Below, piece by piece: positions 29,707 through 38,374 of a DNA stretch of 64,000 nucleotides. A program made the translations under genes and the position numbers. Within the stretch, counting starts at the first letter, position 1; each line of letters opens with the position of its first letter. The stretch is from the NCBI GenBank assembly GCA_947505245.1, contig CANNIZ010000002.1, positions 86,519 to 150,518 on the forward strand. Direction: 5' to 3'. Under the pieces are notes generated by a model. It saw only the letters and a list, made by a program, of their open reading frames with translations. It was not told the origin of the DNA and searched no databases. The DNA is from Pseudomonadota bacterium (GTDB lineage Bacteria; Myxococcota_A; UBA796; GCA-2862545).

Positions 29707-30933
29707 GTGCTCAACCCCGTCGCCGCTGCCATCCCGGTGTTCTTCGCCTTGATCGGCGTGGAGGCCGCCTACGCGTGGCGCCGAGGCTTGCGGGTCTATC
29801 GCCTGAATGACGCCCTCACCGACCTCGGCTGTGGCGTCGTCGACCAGGTGGGCTCGGTGTTCCTCGAAGGGGTCCTTCTCAGCACCTATTTCTACGTGTA
29901 CGAGTACCACCGGGTCCTCTACCACGCCTTCGGCGACTCGCTCGGCATGTTCCTGGTCGCGAGCGTCGGCGTCGACTTCAGCTACTATTGGTGGCATCGG
30001 GCGTCGCACCGCGTGAATTTCATCTGGGCCACCCACGTCGTGCACCACCAGAGCGACGAGTACAACCTCGCGGTCGCGCTCCGGCAGGCCGTGTTCGCCG
30101 GACTCACGTCGTGGCCGTTCTACCTGTGGCTCGCAGCCCTCGGAGTGCCGCCCGTCACCTACGTCGGCGCGCGCGCGTTCAACCTGCTCTACCAGTTCTG
30201 GATCCACACCCGCGTGATCGACAAGCTCGGTCCGCTCGAGTCGTTCCTCAACACGCCGTCGCACCACCGCGTCCACCACGGCGTCAACGCGGCCTACATC
30301 GACAAGAACTACGCCGGCGTGCTGATCATCTGGGACAAGCTGTTCGGCACGTTCGAGCCCGAGGTCGAGCCCGTGATCTACGGCACCGTGACGCCGTTTC
30401 AGTCCTGGAATCCGGTGTGGGCGCAGCTCGAGCCGTGGCAGAAGCTCGCGCAGCGCGTGTTTGCGAGCGGGAACCCCGGCATGTGGATCGAAGGCTGGTT
30501 CAAGCCGCCCGAATGGGTGCCCCGCGACCAGAAACCGCTCGTATTCCCAACCGATGACGAGCTCGCCGCCCGCGCCAAGTACGACGTCGACGCACCTGGG
30601 TACCATTTGTACGCGCTCGCGCAGTGGGTGCCGATCGCCGTCGCCGTCACCGGCCTTCTGCTGTACGCTCATGACGTCGAAACGACGCCGCTCGCAGCGG
30701 TCGGGGCCTGGGTCCTCGTCAGCCTCGTCGCGCTCGCTGGCCTGCTCGAATCAAAGCCGTGGGCCGTCCCTTTGGAGATCGGGCGTCAGCTCGCGCTGAT
30801 CGGCCTCGCCGGGGCGGGAGCGGTGCTGGTCCACCCCGCGGCCATGTTGCTGGGCGTGTGGGCCCTCGTGTCCCTGCCCGTCCTGGCTACCAGGGTCGCC
30901 AACCCGCCTTCTTCGGCGCCACGGGCGGCCTGA
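29707..30933 (+). CDS. Fatty acid hydroxylase superfamily membrane enzyme, alkylglycerol monooxygenase-like
   Basis: The 408-residue membrane protein is read from GTG 29707 (TTG 29698 also possible). The eight-histidine di-iron pattern is complete in its main parts: HRASH (H97), HVVHHQS (H110, H113, H114) and SHHRVHHG (H186, H187, H190, H191). The phrase EYNLAVALRQ after the second motif is characteristic of the alkylglycerol monooxygenase (TMEM195) branch, which cleaves ether lipids, rather than of C4/C5 sterol enzymes. The C-terminal ~100 residues add membrane helices. Myxobacteria make ether lipids, so an ether-lipid substrate is plausible but inferred. Confidence 0.85.
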   Translation: MLNPVAAAIPVFFALIGVEAAYAWRRGLRVYRLNDALTDLGCGVVDQVGSVFLEGVLLSTYFYVYEYHRVLYHAFGDSLGMFLVASVGVDFSYYWWHRASHRVNFIWATHVVHHQSDEYNLAVALRQAVFAGLTSWPFYLWLAALGVPPVTYVGARAFNLLYQFWIHTRVIDKLGPLESFLNTPSHHRVHHGVNAAYIDKNYAGVLIIWDKLFGTFEPEVEPVIYGTVTPFQSWNPVWAQLEPWQKLAQRVFASGNPGMWIEGWFKPPEWVPRDQKPLVFPTDDELAARAKYDVDAPGYHLYALAQWVPIAVAVTGLLLYAHDVETTPLAAVGAWVLVSLVALAGLLESKPWAVPLEIGRQLALIGLAGAGAVLVHPAAMLLGVWALVSLPVLATRVANPPSSAPRAA

Positions 30934-31870
30934 GCGCGAGCAGCGCAGCGCGCGCCTCGGCGTGTTCGGGATCGAGCTTCACCGTCTTCTCGAGCCAGGC
31001 GACGGCCTGGGCTTCGTCGCTGTCGGCCGCCGCGATCCGCGCCAACAGCCAGGTGAGCGCCACGGTCGAATCGAGCCGGTCGCCCGCGACGTTTGCCGCG
31101 AGCTTCGCGTCGTGCGGCCGACCTTCGGCGTACGCGGCCTCGGCCGCCTCCGCGATCACGGCGATCGCCCGCTCGACGTAGTCCGGGTACACGAGCACGT
31201 GGCGAGCCGCGTCGAGCGCCCGCGGAAGGTTGCCCTGCATCAGCAGGATCTCCGCGTAATTGGCCCACATGTCCGCGTTTGTCGGGTCGACCTGCACGCC
31301 GTACTTGAGCGCCTGGACGGTGGCCTCGACGTTGCCCGTCTCCCCTTCCATCGTCGCGATCAGGCTCCAAACCGACGGCGGCGCGCCGCCGTTGTTCGCC
31401 CACTCGTACGCCTCGTCGAGCGCGCGATCCACCTGCCCGATGCGGTACAGCGACTCGATGCGGACCCGCCGCCCCGCCACGGCGTCTTCCGGGGAAGCCC
31501 AACGCGTCGCTGCGGTCGCGAGCTTGAGCGCGAGCACGTGACGGCCCAGCGCATGTGCGACCTCGGCGCCTCGCGCGAAGTTCTTCTCGGGGTGGGCGCT
31601 CACGAGGTGGTCGTGAAGGTCTTTGGACTTCTGCTCAGTCAGACCGCAGTGCTCACACCGCGGCGAGGCCTTCGCGGTGGTGGCGCCGATGTACCCGCCC
31701 CCACAGTTGACGCAGCCCTCCGAGGCCGGCCACTGAATCGGCGCGAGCGAGGACTCCATCGTGTGGATGTGGTGGCACGAAGCACAGACGTAGATGTCTG
31801 ACCACCGCTCACCGACGCGGGACTGCGTCCATTGTAGCCGCGGGTTGCCGCAGCATTCCATGAGTGCCAT
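30887..31870 (-). CDS. Zinc-ribbon / TPR protein
   Basis: This 327-residue protein starts at ATG 31870. The first ~85 residues hold four CxxC-like pairs (ECCGN, CASCHHIH, CVNCGGG, CEHCGLTEQ), suggesting two zinc ribbons. The rest is helical with TPR-like units (LWSLIATMEGETGNVEATVQALKYG, ADMWANYAEILLMQGNLPRALDAARH, EAQAVAWLEKTVKLDPEHAEAR). It is likely a cytoplasmic scaffold. Its 3' end overlaps the convergent hydroxylase gene by 47 coding bases. Function unknown. Confidence 0.8.
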   Translation of the reverse strand: MALMECCGNPRLQWTQSRVGERWSDIYVCASCHHIHTMESSLAPIQWPASEGCVNCGGGYIGATTAKASPRCEHCGLTEQKSKDLHDHLVSAHPEKNFARGAEVAHALGRHVLALKLATAATRWASPEDAVAGRRVRIESLYRIGQVDRALDEAYEWANNGGAPPSVWSLIATMEGETGNVEATVQALKYGVQVDPTNADMWANYAEILLMQGNLPRALDAARHVLVYPDYVERAIAVIAEAAEAAYAEGRPHDAKLAANVAGDRLDSTVALTWLLARIAAADSDEAQAVAWLEKTVKLDPEHAEARAALLALRPPVAPKKAGWRPW

Positions 31871-31897
31871 GCGACCCCCTGACGTTTCGAGCGTAAC

Positions 31898-32791
31898 TCA
31901 CCGGACGGCAGGTTCACCCGGAACGGGCAATCGACCCGCTGATAGCAAGCGTTGCACCGCGAGGTGCGCCTGTTCCGCCGCCGTGTGCGGGTCGGTGATG
32001 CGGATCGGCTCCCCGAACCGCAGCGACACCGGGGCGGGTCCGAGCTTCTCGCTACCGATGGGGAACACGTGATCGGTCCCTTCGATCGCGGTCGGGACGA
32101 TGCACAGCCCGGGGATGTCGAAGTAGCGCCACACGCCGCGCAGGAATGGACCGAGGCGACCGCTGCGGGAGCGCGAGCCCTCGGCGTACAACAGCACGAT
32201 CGAGCCGCTCTGCACGGCTTCGTGCGCGAGGTTCAGCGAGTGCCGCGCCCGTCGCGCGAGCTCGCGGGGCCCGATGCGCTCGGCGCCCTCGATCGACGTC
32301 GACTGCGGCGTCGGGAGCGTACACAGGCACAACGCCGCCAGCCGCCGGAACAGGTCGGAGTACACCTTGGGACCCGCCACCGCGAGCACGCGATCGGCGA
32401 TGTCCGCGTGGCCGTGCCAGGCGAGGATCGCGTCCGCTGCCGTCGAGTCGACATAGGAGAGGTGGTTCGACACCAGCACGACGCGGTCGCCGGCGTTCTG
32501 GAGGTGCTCGATCCCCGACAGCGTCCCCGGGACGAGCAGGTCGCGCGTCCAGGTGCGCGAGATCCGCCGCGCGAGCGGGTCGGCCCCGTAGACGCGGATC
32601 TCGTCGCCCTCCACCGCGAGGGCCTGGACCAACGCGCGTAGCTCGTCGTCGGTTGCGCCGGCGATCAACGTCGTCATTCGCTCGAAATTCGCCGCCGACG
32701 CCTCCGGCGCGCCGATCCGCCCCGCCAGGTACTGGGGGAGGACGACGCGGAGCGTGGCGGGATCGAGGACTTCGAGGGCCGCCAGATCCAT
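31898..32791 (-). CDS. 1-acyl-glycerol-3-phosphate acyltransferase-like (PlsC family)
   Basis: ATG 32791 overlaps the upstream stop (TGATG), giving 297 residues. The acyltransferase block shows the NHLSYVD (NHx4D) catalytic motif and the substrate-binding YAEGSRSRSGRL, then VPTAIEGTDHVFPIG. PlsC-type enzymes acylate lysophosphatidic acid or related lipids on the inner membrane. The ~110 residues before the NHx4D motif are longer than in PlsC proper, as in myxobacterial lipid A or glycerolipid acyltransferase relatives. Acceptor unknown. Coupled to the NifU-like gene. Confidence 0.85.
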   Translation of the reverse strand: MDLAALEVLDPATLRVVLPQYLAGRIGAPEASAANFERMTTLIAGATDDELRALVQALAVEGDEIRVYGADPLARRISRTWTRDLLVPGTLSGIEHLQNAGDRVVLVSNHLSYVDSTAADAILAWHGHADIADRVLAVAGPKVYSDLFRRLAALCLCTLPTPQSTSIEGAERIGPRELARRARHSLNLAHEAVQSGSIVLLYAEGSRSRSGRLGPFLRGVWRYFDIPGLCIVPTAIEGTDHVFPIGSEKLGPAPVSLRFGEPIRITDPHTAAEQAHLAVQRLLSAGRLPVPGEPAVR

Positions 32792-33321
32792 CAGGCGACT
32801 GCGACCAGCTCGCGCATCGCTGGAAACTCTTCGAGAAGCAGGCGTTCGACGCCCATCTTGACCGTCGCTAGCGACGACGGGCAGTCGGCGCACGAGCCGA
32901 CCATGCGAACGTGGACGTCGGGCCCGATGATGTCGATCAGCGCGATGTCACCACCGTCGGACTGCAGCGCCGGGCGAACGAAGTTCTCGAGCACGTCTTC
33001 GACGTTCTCGCGCGTCAGCATCCGGCCGGACGTCTCGTGGTCAGCGCTCGGAGTGTGGTCGTGAGCGTGCGCGTGCCCGTGGTCATGCGAGTGCTCCGGC
33101 GCCGCGGCGACAGGCTCGTGCGCCACCGCGTGATCGTGCGCGTGGTCGTGCCCCGGCTTGTGCTCGTGGACGTGCCCCTGGAAGGTCGCCTCGACGGGCG
33201 CGGAGCTCCCGGCGTCGCGCTCGCGGGTGAACAGGTCGTCGCGCGGCGCCGCCGGCTTGTCCCTCCCGAGGACGCGCTTCACGCGCTTCTTGATGGCGTC
33301 CCTGATTCCCAACCCAAGCAT
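32791..33321 (-). CDS. NifU C-terminal domain (NFU) protein with histidine-rich linker
   Basis: The 176-residue protein begins at ATG 33321. A basic N-terminus leads into a His/Asp/Ala-rich region (about residues 50-95, some 16 histidines). The NFU domain follows (about 100-176) with GSCADCPSS (C144/C147), the CxxC that holds a bridging [4Fe-4S] cluster in a dimer. NFU proteins deliver Fe-S clusters to target enzymes. The His-rich segment is unusual for NFU and could bind metal ions. It is coupled to a PlsC-like gene. Confidence 0.88.
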   Translation of the reverse strand: MLGLGIRDAIKKRVKRVLGRDKPAAPRDDLFTRERDAGSSAPVEATFQGHVHEHKPGHDHAHDHAVAHEPVAAAPEHSHDHGHAHAHDHTPSADHETSGRMLTRENVEDVLENFVRPALQSDGGDIALIDIIGPDVHVRMVGSCADCPSSLATVKMGVERLLLEEFPAMRELVAVA

Positions 33322-33383
33322 GGTGACTCCGTTTCCACGATGTAACCGGGTGACGTGGTACAGTGCCGACCCCTGGAGGCCCA

Positions 33384-33782
33384 TTGGAGTTCATTCGGCC
33401 CTCGATCCGCGTGGTGAGCGCGGAGATCCAGCGCGACGGCCACTACCTCATCGTCCAGCGCAGCCCGAAGGCCGTGCTGCCCTTGTTGTGGGAGTTCCCC
33501 GGCGGCCGCGCGCGAGAGAACGAGAACGATCACGACGCGCTCCGGCGGGCCTGCCACGAGCGCATCGGCGTGGAGCTGAAGATCGGCGACAAGCTGCTTG
33601 AGGTCACCCACGACTACGACGCGTGGGCCGTGACGCTCGCGGTGTACCGGTGCACCATCGAGCAGGAGCCCTGGGCGCAGAACGTGGCGGCCATCGCGTG
33701 GGTCGCGGCCGAAGACTTCGCCGATTACCCGTTCCCCGGCGCAGACCAGCGCACCGTCGAGGTCCTCGTCAAGGAGTCGTAG
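33384..33782 (+). CDS. Nudix-fold protein with altered catalytic box
   Basis: TTG 33384 is chosen because GGAGG lies five bases upstream, giving 132 residues; a GTG at 33363 is the alternative. The sequence has the MutT-like start (IRVVSAEIQRDGHYLIVQRS, LLWEFPGGR). The Nudix box begins correctly (GRARENE) but the catalytic REUxEE part reads RACHER: the first Glu is Ala and one of the Glu pair is Arg. These residues normally bind Mg, so hydrolysis may be lost or changed. It could act as a nucleotide sensor. Its 3' end overlaps the convergent protease-like gene by 14 bases. Confidence 0.8.
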   Translation: MEFIRPSIRVVSAEIQRDGHYLIVQRSPKAVLPLLWEFPGGRARENENDHDALRRACHERIGVELKIGDKLLEVTHDYDAWAVTLAVYRCTIEQEPWAQNVAAIAWVAAEDFADYPFPGADQRTVEVLVKES

Positions 33783-34707
33783 GCGCGCCGAACGACGCCC
33801 AGTCCGACCACGACGGCACCTTGCTCGGCGGCACCGCGACGAACCGGGCGAGGCCGCGATCGAAGTCGTACTCCTGGCGGAACTCGGAGAGCACGTTCAG
33901 GCCGAGCAGCCCGGCGGCCCACGGCCCGCGCGCGCGGTCGGTGAGCATCAGCGGGCCCACGGAGCCCTCGGCGAGGTCCAGCTGGTCGACGCGGTAGTAC
34001 ACGAGATCGCGGACGATCACGCCCGTGGCGCCGCTCGCGCGGACGCTCACCCCGTTCTGTCGCAGCGTGGGCTCGAGTCCGAGCCGCTCACCGTCTACGT
34101 GCGTCCCCGTCGCGCCGGTGTCCACGACCGGCCACATCAGGTCGTCGGCGAGGCCCACCGGCACCCGGAACCGCAGTCCCCAGGCGTACTCGCGTTTGAG
34201 CTGCACCACGCCCGGATCGCGGCGGCGGAACTTGAGCGCGTTTCGCGGCAACAGCGTCACCGACGGCACCGACGGGTCGATCTCGACGTCGAATTTCGTC
34301 AGGACGTCGCTCCCGAGCACGCCCATCACCGGCACCTCGGGGGGATCTGCGATCGAGCTCGTCGTGTCGAGGTCGCGGACGACGCAGTTCATGCGCACCT
34401 GATGGGTGCCGAGCCGGAACTCGGGGATCCGCGCGCGCGATGCGAACACGTCGCCGGCTTCCCCGCGGATCCGCACGCTGCCGCGCGTCTCGAGGTCGCG
34501 TGCCGCGATCATGTCGTCGTCACAGGTGGTGTAGCTGTACCCGGTGTCCAGGAACCACACCTCGTCGCCGAACGTCCCGTGAAACACGACGTACCAGCGG
34601 TCTTCGTCGTTCGACGGGTGCACGATCGGCAGCACCGCGTCGTGGGCGTACGTGACGTGCGGGTGGCCGAGGCGCGGCGCGCAGGCGAGCAGCAGCCAGG
34701 GGATCAC
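33769..34707 (-). CDS. Lipoprotein with two retropepsin-like DTG motifs (aspartyl protease family)
   Basis: GTG 34707 overlaps the stop of the M23 gene (GTGA) and gives 312 residues with a minimal lipobox (WLLLAC). Two halves each carry an aspartic protease-like active site: FLDTGYSYTT near residue 55 and VVDTGATGTH near 195, each followed by a GVLGSDVL or GLLGLNVL closing element. Together these resemble a two-lobed, pepsin-like arrangement built of retropepsin folds. It is probably an envelope peptidase; proteolysis itself is inferred. Coupling with an M23 peptidase suggests shared work on the cell envelope. Confidence 0.8.
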   Translation of the reverse strand: MIPWLLLACAPRLGHPHVTYAHDAVLPIVHPSNDEDRWYVVFHGTFGDEVWFLDTGYSYTTCDDDMIAARDLETRGSVRIRGEAGDVFASRARIPEFRLGTHQVRMNCVVRDLDTTSSIADPPEVPVMGVLGSDVLTKFDVEIDPSVPSVTLLPRNALKFRRRDPGVVQLKREYAWGLRFRVPVGLADDLMWPVVDTGATGTHVDGERLGLEPTLRQNGVSVRASGATGVIVRDLVYYRVDQLDLAEGSVGPLMLTDRARGPWAAGLLGLNVLSEFRQEYDFDRGLARFVAVPPSKVPSWSDWASFGAPTTP

Positions 34708-35387
34708 TCCGCGCAACCGGCGCCGGGGAGCAGGTCCACGCCGAGCTGATCGGCCCAAAGCGACGCCGACTGCGACAACGGACCCGAATACGGGTCGATC
34801 ACGGCGCCGGACGGGTCCGTGACCTCGAAGTGGAGGTGCGGCGTGCTCGACTCGCCGCTCGACCCGACGAGACCGAGCGCATCGCCACACGTGACCTCGT
34901 CACCCACGGCGACCTGCACCGAGCCCGACTTCATGTGCCAGTACAGCGAGAACAACCCGTCCACGTGCTGAAGGATCACGTAATTGGCGACCTTGTCGTG
35001 CCCGTCACACACCACGCCGCCCGCATCTGCGTCCGCGTGGCAGCGGTCGTAGTTGCCGTCGGCGATCTCGAATACGACGCCGTCCGCGGCCGCAACGATC
35101 GGTGAGCTGCCAGCGTCCATCGACTCGAACGCGCCTTCGAGCAGGTAGTCGCTGCCGTGGTGCTCGTCGTAACAGTGTGGGAACCCGCGGTCTTCGTAGT
35201 CCTTGCAGGTGGCTCGCCCGAGGATCGTGTCCGGCTGGACGACCGCGTCGTGATCGACGCCGATCAGCGTGGGGAACCGATCGCGCTCAGGCAGCGGAAA
35301 GCCGAAGCGCGTGCCGACGTCCTCGGTTTCCGCGGTCACCGCGGTTTCGGTTTCGACGTCGGTGCAGGCGAGGAGGAGCCACAACAT
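34704..35387 (-). CDS. M23 family metallopeptidase lipoprotein
   Basis: The 227-residue product has a very short lipobox signal (MLWLLLAC) and then an acidic Thr/Glu spacer. The M23 LytM-type zinc motifs are present: HxxxD (DEHHGSD, H76-D80) and HLHFE near residue 185, with the usual GLVGSSGESSTPHLHFEV block. The domain contains two extra pairs of Cys (ATCKDYEDRGFPHC, YDRCHADADAGGVVC). M23 enzymes cut peptidoglycan cross-links in the periplasm. It is coupled to the aspartyl protease-like gene. Confidence 0.9.
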   Translation of the reverse strand: MLWLLLACTDVETETAVTAETEDVGTRFGFPLPERDRFPTLIGVDHDAVVQPDTILGRATCKDYEDRGFPHCYDEHHGSDYLLEGAFESMDAGSSPIVAAADGVVFEIADGNYDRCHADADAGGVVCDGHDKVANYVILQHVDGLFSLYWHMKSGSVQVAVGDEVTCGDALGLVGSSGESSTPHLHFEVTDPSGAVIDPYSGPLSQSASLWADQLGVDLLPGAGCAE

Positions 35388-35432
35388 GTGGCCATCGTAC
35401 CCGAACGCGCGCGCCGCGTGTTAGCCGTCGCG

Positions 35433-36659
35433 ATGTACTCAGAATCCCTGCTTGCAGCGCTCCCCAAGACCGATCTCCACTGCCACCTCGACGGCTCCCT
35501 CCGCGTGGGAACGCTGATCGAGCTCGCCAAGGCCCAGGGCGTCAAGCTCCCGTCGGAGACGCCGGAAGGCCTCCGCGAGCTGGTGTTCAAGGACACCTAC
35601 CGCGACCTGCCGGACTACCTGCACGGCTTTGCCTACACCTGCGCGGTGCTCTCGAACGAAGAGTCGCTCGAGCGCGTCGCCTACGAGCTTGGCCAGGACT
35701 GCCTCGCCGAGGGCGTGCGCTACCTCGAGGTGCGGTTCGCGCCGCAGCTCCACGTGCGCCCGGGCATGGACCTCGCCCGCGTGTGCGCCGCGGTCGATCG
35801 CGGGCTCGACCGCTGCCGTCGCGAGCACGAGGCGAGCCCCGCGGTGGCGACGCTCGCCGAGCCGCCGTTCCGCTACGGCCTGATCGTTTGCGCGATGCGC
35901 ATGTTCACCGGCGGCTTCGCGCCGTACTTCCGCGACCTCACGAACGTGCTCGCCGGCTGGCCGATGCCGCAGGTGTACGGCGCCGCGTCGCTGTCGTGTG
36001 TGCGCGCAGCCGTGGACGCGCGCGACCGGCTGGGCCTGCCGATCGTCGGGTTCGACCTCGCGGGTGCGGAAGCCGGCAACCCGGCGTCGGACCACGTCGA
36101 CGCTTACGACTTCGCGCAGCGAAACTTCCTGAAGAAGACCGTACACGCCGGCGAGGCGTACGGGCCCGAGTCCATCTTCCAGGCGATCACGAAGCTGCAC
36201 GCGGATCGCATCGGCCACGGCACGCACCTGTTCAGCACAGACAAGGTCCAGGTCGACGAGGACCCGCACCGCTACGTGCGGCGCCTCACCGAGTACATCG
36301 CGGACCGTCGCATCTCGCTCGAGGTTTGCGTCACGTCGAACCTGCAGACGATGCCCGAATTGCGCCGCGTCGAAGACCACCCGCTCGGCCGCATGGTCAA
36401 GGATCGGCTCTCCGTCACGCTGTGCACGGACAACCGCCTGATGTCGCGCACCACGGTCACGCGCGAGCTCAAGATCGCGTCGGACGCGTTCAAGTTCACG
36501 CCCTCCGAGCTCCGGAACATCGTGCTGCACGGGTTCAAGCGCAGCTTCTTCCCGGGCTCGTACCGCGAGAAGCGCGCGTACGTGCGCCAGGTGATCGACT
36601 GGTACGACCGCGTGGCCGACCAGCACGGCGTGCCCAAGGTCAAGCGCGGCGAGAGCTGA
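35433..36659 (+). CDS. Adenosine deaminase family protein
   Basis: ATG 35433 gives 408 residues; no strong ribosome site is seen. Zinc ligands are in TDLHCHLDGS (H16, H18), a further His in VHAGEAYGPESI (with catalytic Glu), and HGTHLF. The last ligand/catalytic motif reads LCTDNRLMS: the metal Asp is kept and the second Asp of the common TDD is Asn, as in a known bacterial sub-branch. The expected reaction is adenosine to inosine. It is about 50 residues longer than E. coli Add, mainly in the N-terminal half. Its stop overlaps the kinase start (TGATG). Confidence 0.88.
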   Translation: MYSESLLAALPKTDLHCHLDGSLRVGTLIELAKAQGVKLPSETPEGLRELVFKDTYRDLPDYLHGFAYTCAVLSNEESLERVAYELGQDCLAEGVRYLEVRFAPQLHVRPGMDLARVCAAVDRGLDRCRREHEASPAVATLAEPPFRYGLIVCAMRMFTGGFAPYFRDLTNVLAGWPMPQVYGAASLSCVRAAVDARDRLGLPIVGFDLAGAEAGNPASDHVDAYDFAQRNFLKKTVHAGEAYGPESIFQAITKLHADRIGHGTHLFSTDKVQVDEDPHRYVRRLTEYIADRRISLEVCVTSNLQTMPELRRVEDHPLGRMVKDRLSVTLCTDNRLMSRTTVTRELKIASDAFKFTPSELRNIVLHGFKRSFFPGSYREKRAYVRQVIDWYDRVADQHGVPKVKRGES

Positions 36660-38374
36660 TGACGTTGCTCGCCGTCGACCGCACCTGTGCGGCCTGCGGC
36701 GAGCGCGTCGCAACCGAGCCGTGCCCCACGTGTGGCGCGTCGACCCTGCTCGACGGTCGCTACGTGTTGTGCGACGTGCTCGGCAAGGGCGCGCACGCCA
36801 CCACCTGGCTCGGCGAAACGCTCGATGGGCAGCGCGTCGCGATCAAGGAGCTGCGCGTCGACGCGGACGAAAAGACCCGCGAGCTCGTCACCCGCGAGGC
36901 GCGCGTCCTGAAGCAGATCGTCGTGCAGGACGTGCCCCGCTACGTCGACGAATTCGCGACCGCGTCCGGACGGCAGCGCCTCGTATGCGTCGTCCAGGAG
37001 TACGTCGCGGGGCCAACGCTCGAGGCCTACGCCCGCGACTACCGGCTCACCGTGGACGAAGCGGTCGCCCGCGTGGACGCCCTGCTCGCCATCCTGGCTG
37101 AGCTGCACGCCCTGTCCCCGCCGGTGGTACACCGCGACGTGAAGCCCGCGAACGTGATCCTCCGCGACGGCGAGCGCGTCACGCTCGTGGACTTCGGCAG
37201 CGTGCGCGACGTGTGGAAGGGCACCCTCGGCGGCAGCACCGTCACCGGGACGTTCGGCTACATGCCGCCCGAGCAGTTCGCCGGCGACGCGTCCCCCGCG
37301 TCGGATGTGTATGCAGCGGCCGTCGTGCTCGTCGCGCTACTGGCGCGCAAGGAGCCCGCCGCGATGCTCGGCGCGGAGCGGACGATCACGTGGCGGCCAC
37401 ATCTGCAGGTCAACGACGCGCTCGGGCGGTGGCTCGACCGCTGCCTGCACGCGGACCCCGCTCGTCGGCCCGCGACCGCGGCCATCGCGCGCGCCGAGCT
37501 TGCCGCGTGCGACCTGCACGACGCGACGCCAGCCAAAAAGGCGGGCCCGGTCTACGAACCTCCGAACGCGGCGCACACCCGGCTGCCGCAGGCACTGGAG
37601 GCCACTCCTCGGGTGCTCACCGTCCAACGCGAGTCCGTCCAAGACCCCATCCCGAGGCTCCCCGCGATGGCCGGCGCCGCCGTGCAGCAGAAGCCCGAAC
37701 TGGTCTCCGCGGACCAGGGCTGCACGCTCGCGTTCATGGGCATGGCGAGCCTGTTCATGGTCGCGGCCCTCATGACCGTGCTCTTCGGCTTCGGATTCCT
37801 GCGCAGCTTCGGACTCATGCAACACAAGTTGCCGGTGCCCTACCAACCGCCCGACCCGTCGACTTATCAAACGCCGAGACTCGTCGTACCCATGAGCGAC
37901 AGCGCCAAGCTGCTGGCCGCGATCGATGCGAGCCAGGCCGCGGCCTGCCTCAGCACGGGCGAATTGTGGATCGGCGCCATCGAGTTCACGCCCGCCGTGA
38001 AGGTCACCGGCCCCCCGGGGCCTGCCACCACCTGCGTGGCCGAGCGACTCGAGGCGCAGACGATCACCGTCGACGACCCGCAGCGCCGCCTGCTGCGGGT
38101 CGTGTTGAACGGACATGAGGACGACGTGGCGATCGCCCGGAACCTGCACACGAATCATCCACCCGTGGAACTCAGCGTGTTCGGCAAGCCGTTCAGGGTG
38201 TCCGCCTCTGGGGAAGGCGCGGAATTCTCCGGACCTCGGGAATTCTCCGTGCGCGACATCCCCGCGGGGACCTACAACTTCGTCGCGGGCTACGTTCACG
38301 GAGACGTCGACCTGACCGGCTCCGCGTGCACTGTGCAGGTCGTCGACGGCGCGTGGACCGCCGCCTGCAAGTGA
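36659..38374 (+). CDS. Ser/Thr protein kinase with N-terminal zinc ribbon and extracytoplasmic domain
   Basis: ATG 36659 overlaps the deaminase stop, giving 571 residues. A zinc ribbon (C10, C13, C22, C25) precedes a kinase domain with LGKGAHATTW, AIKELRV, HRDVKPANVIL, LVDFGSVRD and YMPPEQF. One membrane helix lies in the middle (CTLAFMGMASLFMVAALMTVLFGFGFL). The ~190-residue C-terminal part outside the membrane shows two cysteine-bearing beta-like regions. Zinc-ribbon kinases with this layout are frequent in Myxococcota and Cyanobacteria. It is coupled to both neighbours, an adenosine deaminase and a J-domain protein. Confidence 0.92.
   Translation: MTLLAVDRTCAACGERVATEPCPTCGASTLLDGRYVLCDVLGKGAHATTWLGETLDGQRVAIKELRVDADEKTRELVTREARVLKQIVVQDVPRYVDEFATASGRQRLVCVVQEYVAGPTLEAYARDYRLTVDEAVARVDALLAILAELHALSPPVVHRDVKPANVILRDGERVTLVDFGSVRDVWKGTLGGSTVTGTFGYMPPEQFAGDASPASDVYAAAVVLVALLARKEPAAMLGAERTITWRPHLQVNDALGRWLDRCLHADPARRPATAAIARAELAACDLHDATPAKKAGPVYEPPNAAHTRLPQALEATPRVLTVQRESVQDPIPRLPAMAGAAVQQKPELVSADQGCTLAFMGMASLFMVAALMTVLFGFGFLRSFGLMQHKLPVPYQPPDPSTYQTPRLVVPMSDSAKLLAAIDASQAAACLSTGELWIGAIEFTPAVKVTGPPGPATTCVAERLEAQTITVDDPQRRLLRVVLNGHEDDVAIARNLHTNHPPVELSVFGKPFRVSASGEGAEFSGPREFSVRDIPAGTYNFVAGYVHGDVDLTGSACTVQVVDGAWTAACK

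Noticed and set aside
33121..33180. Possible metal-binding His-rich stretch as a separate small gene
   Set aside because: It is in frame with the NFU domain and continuous with ATG 33321, so it is part of that protein.
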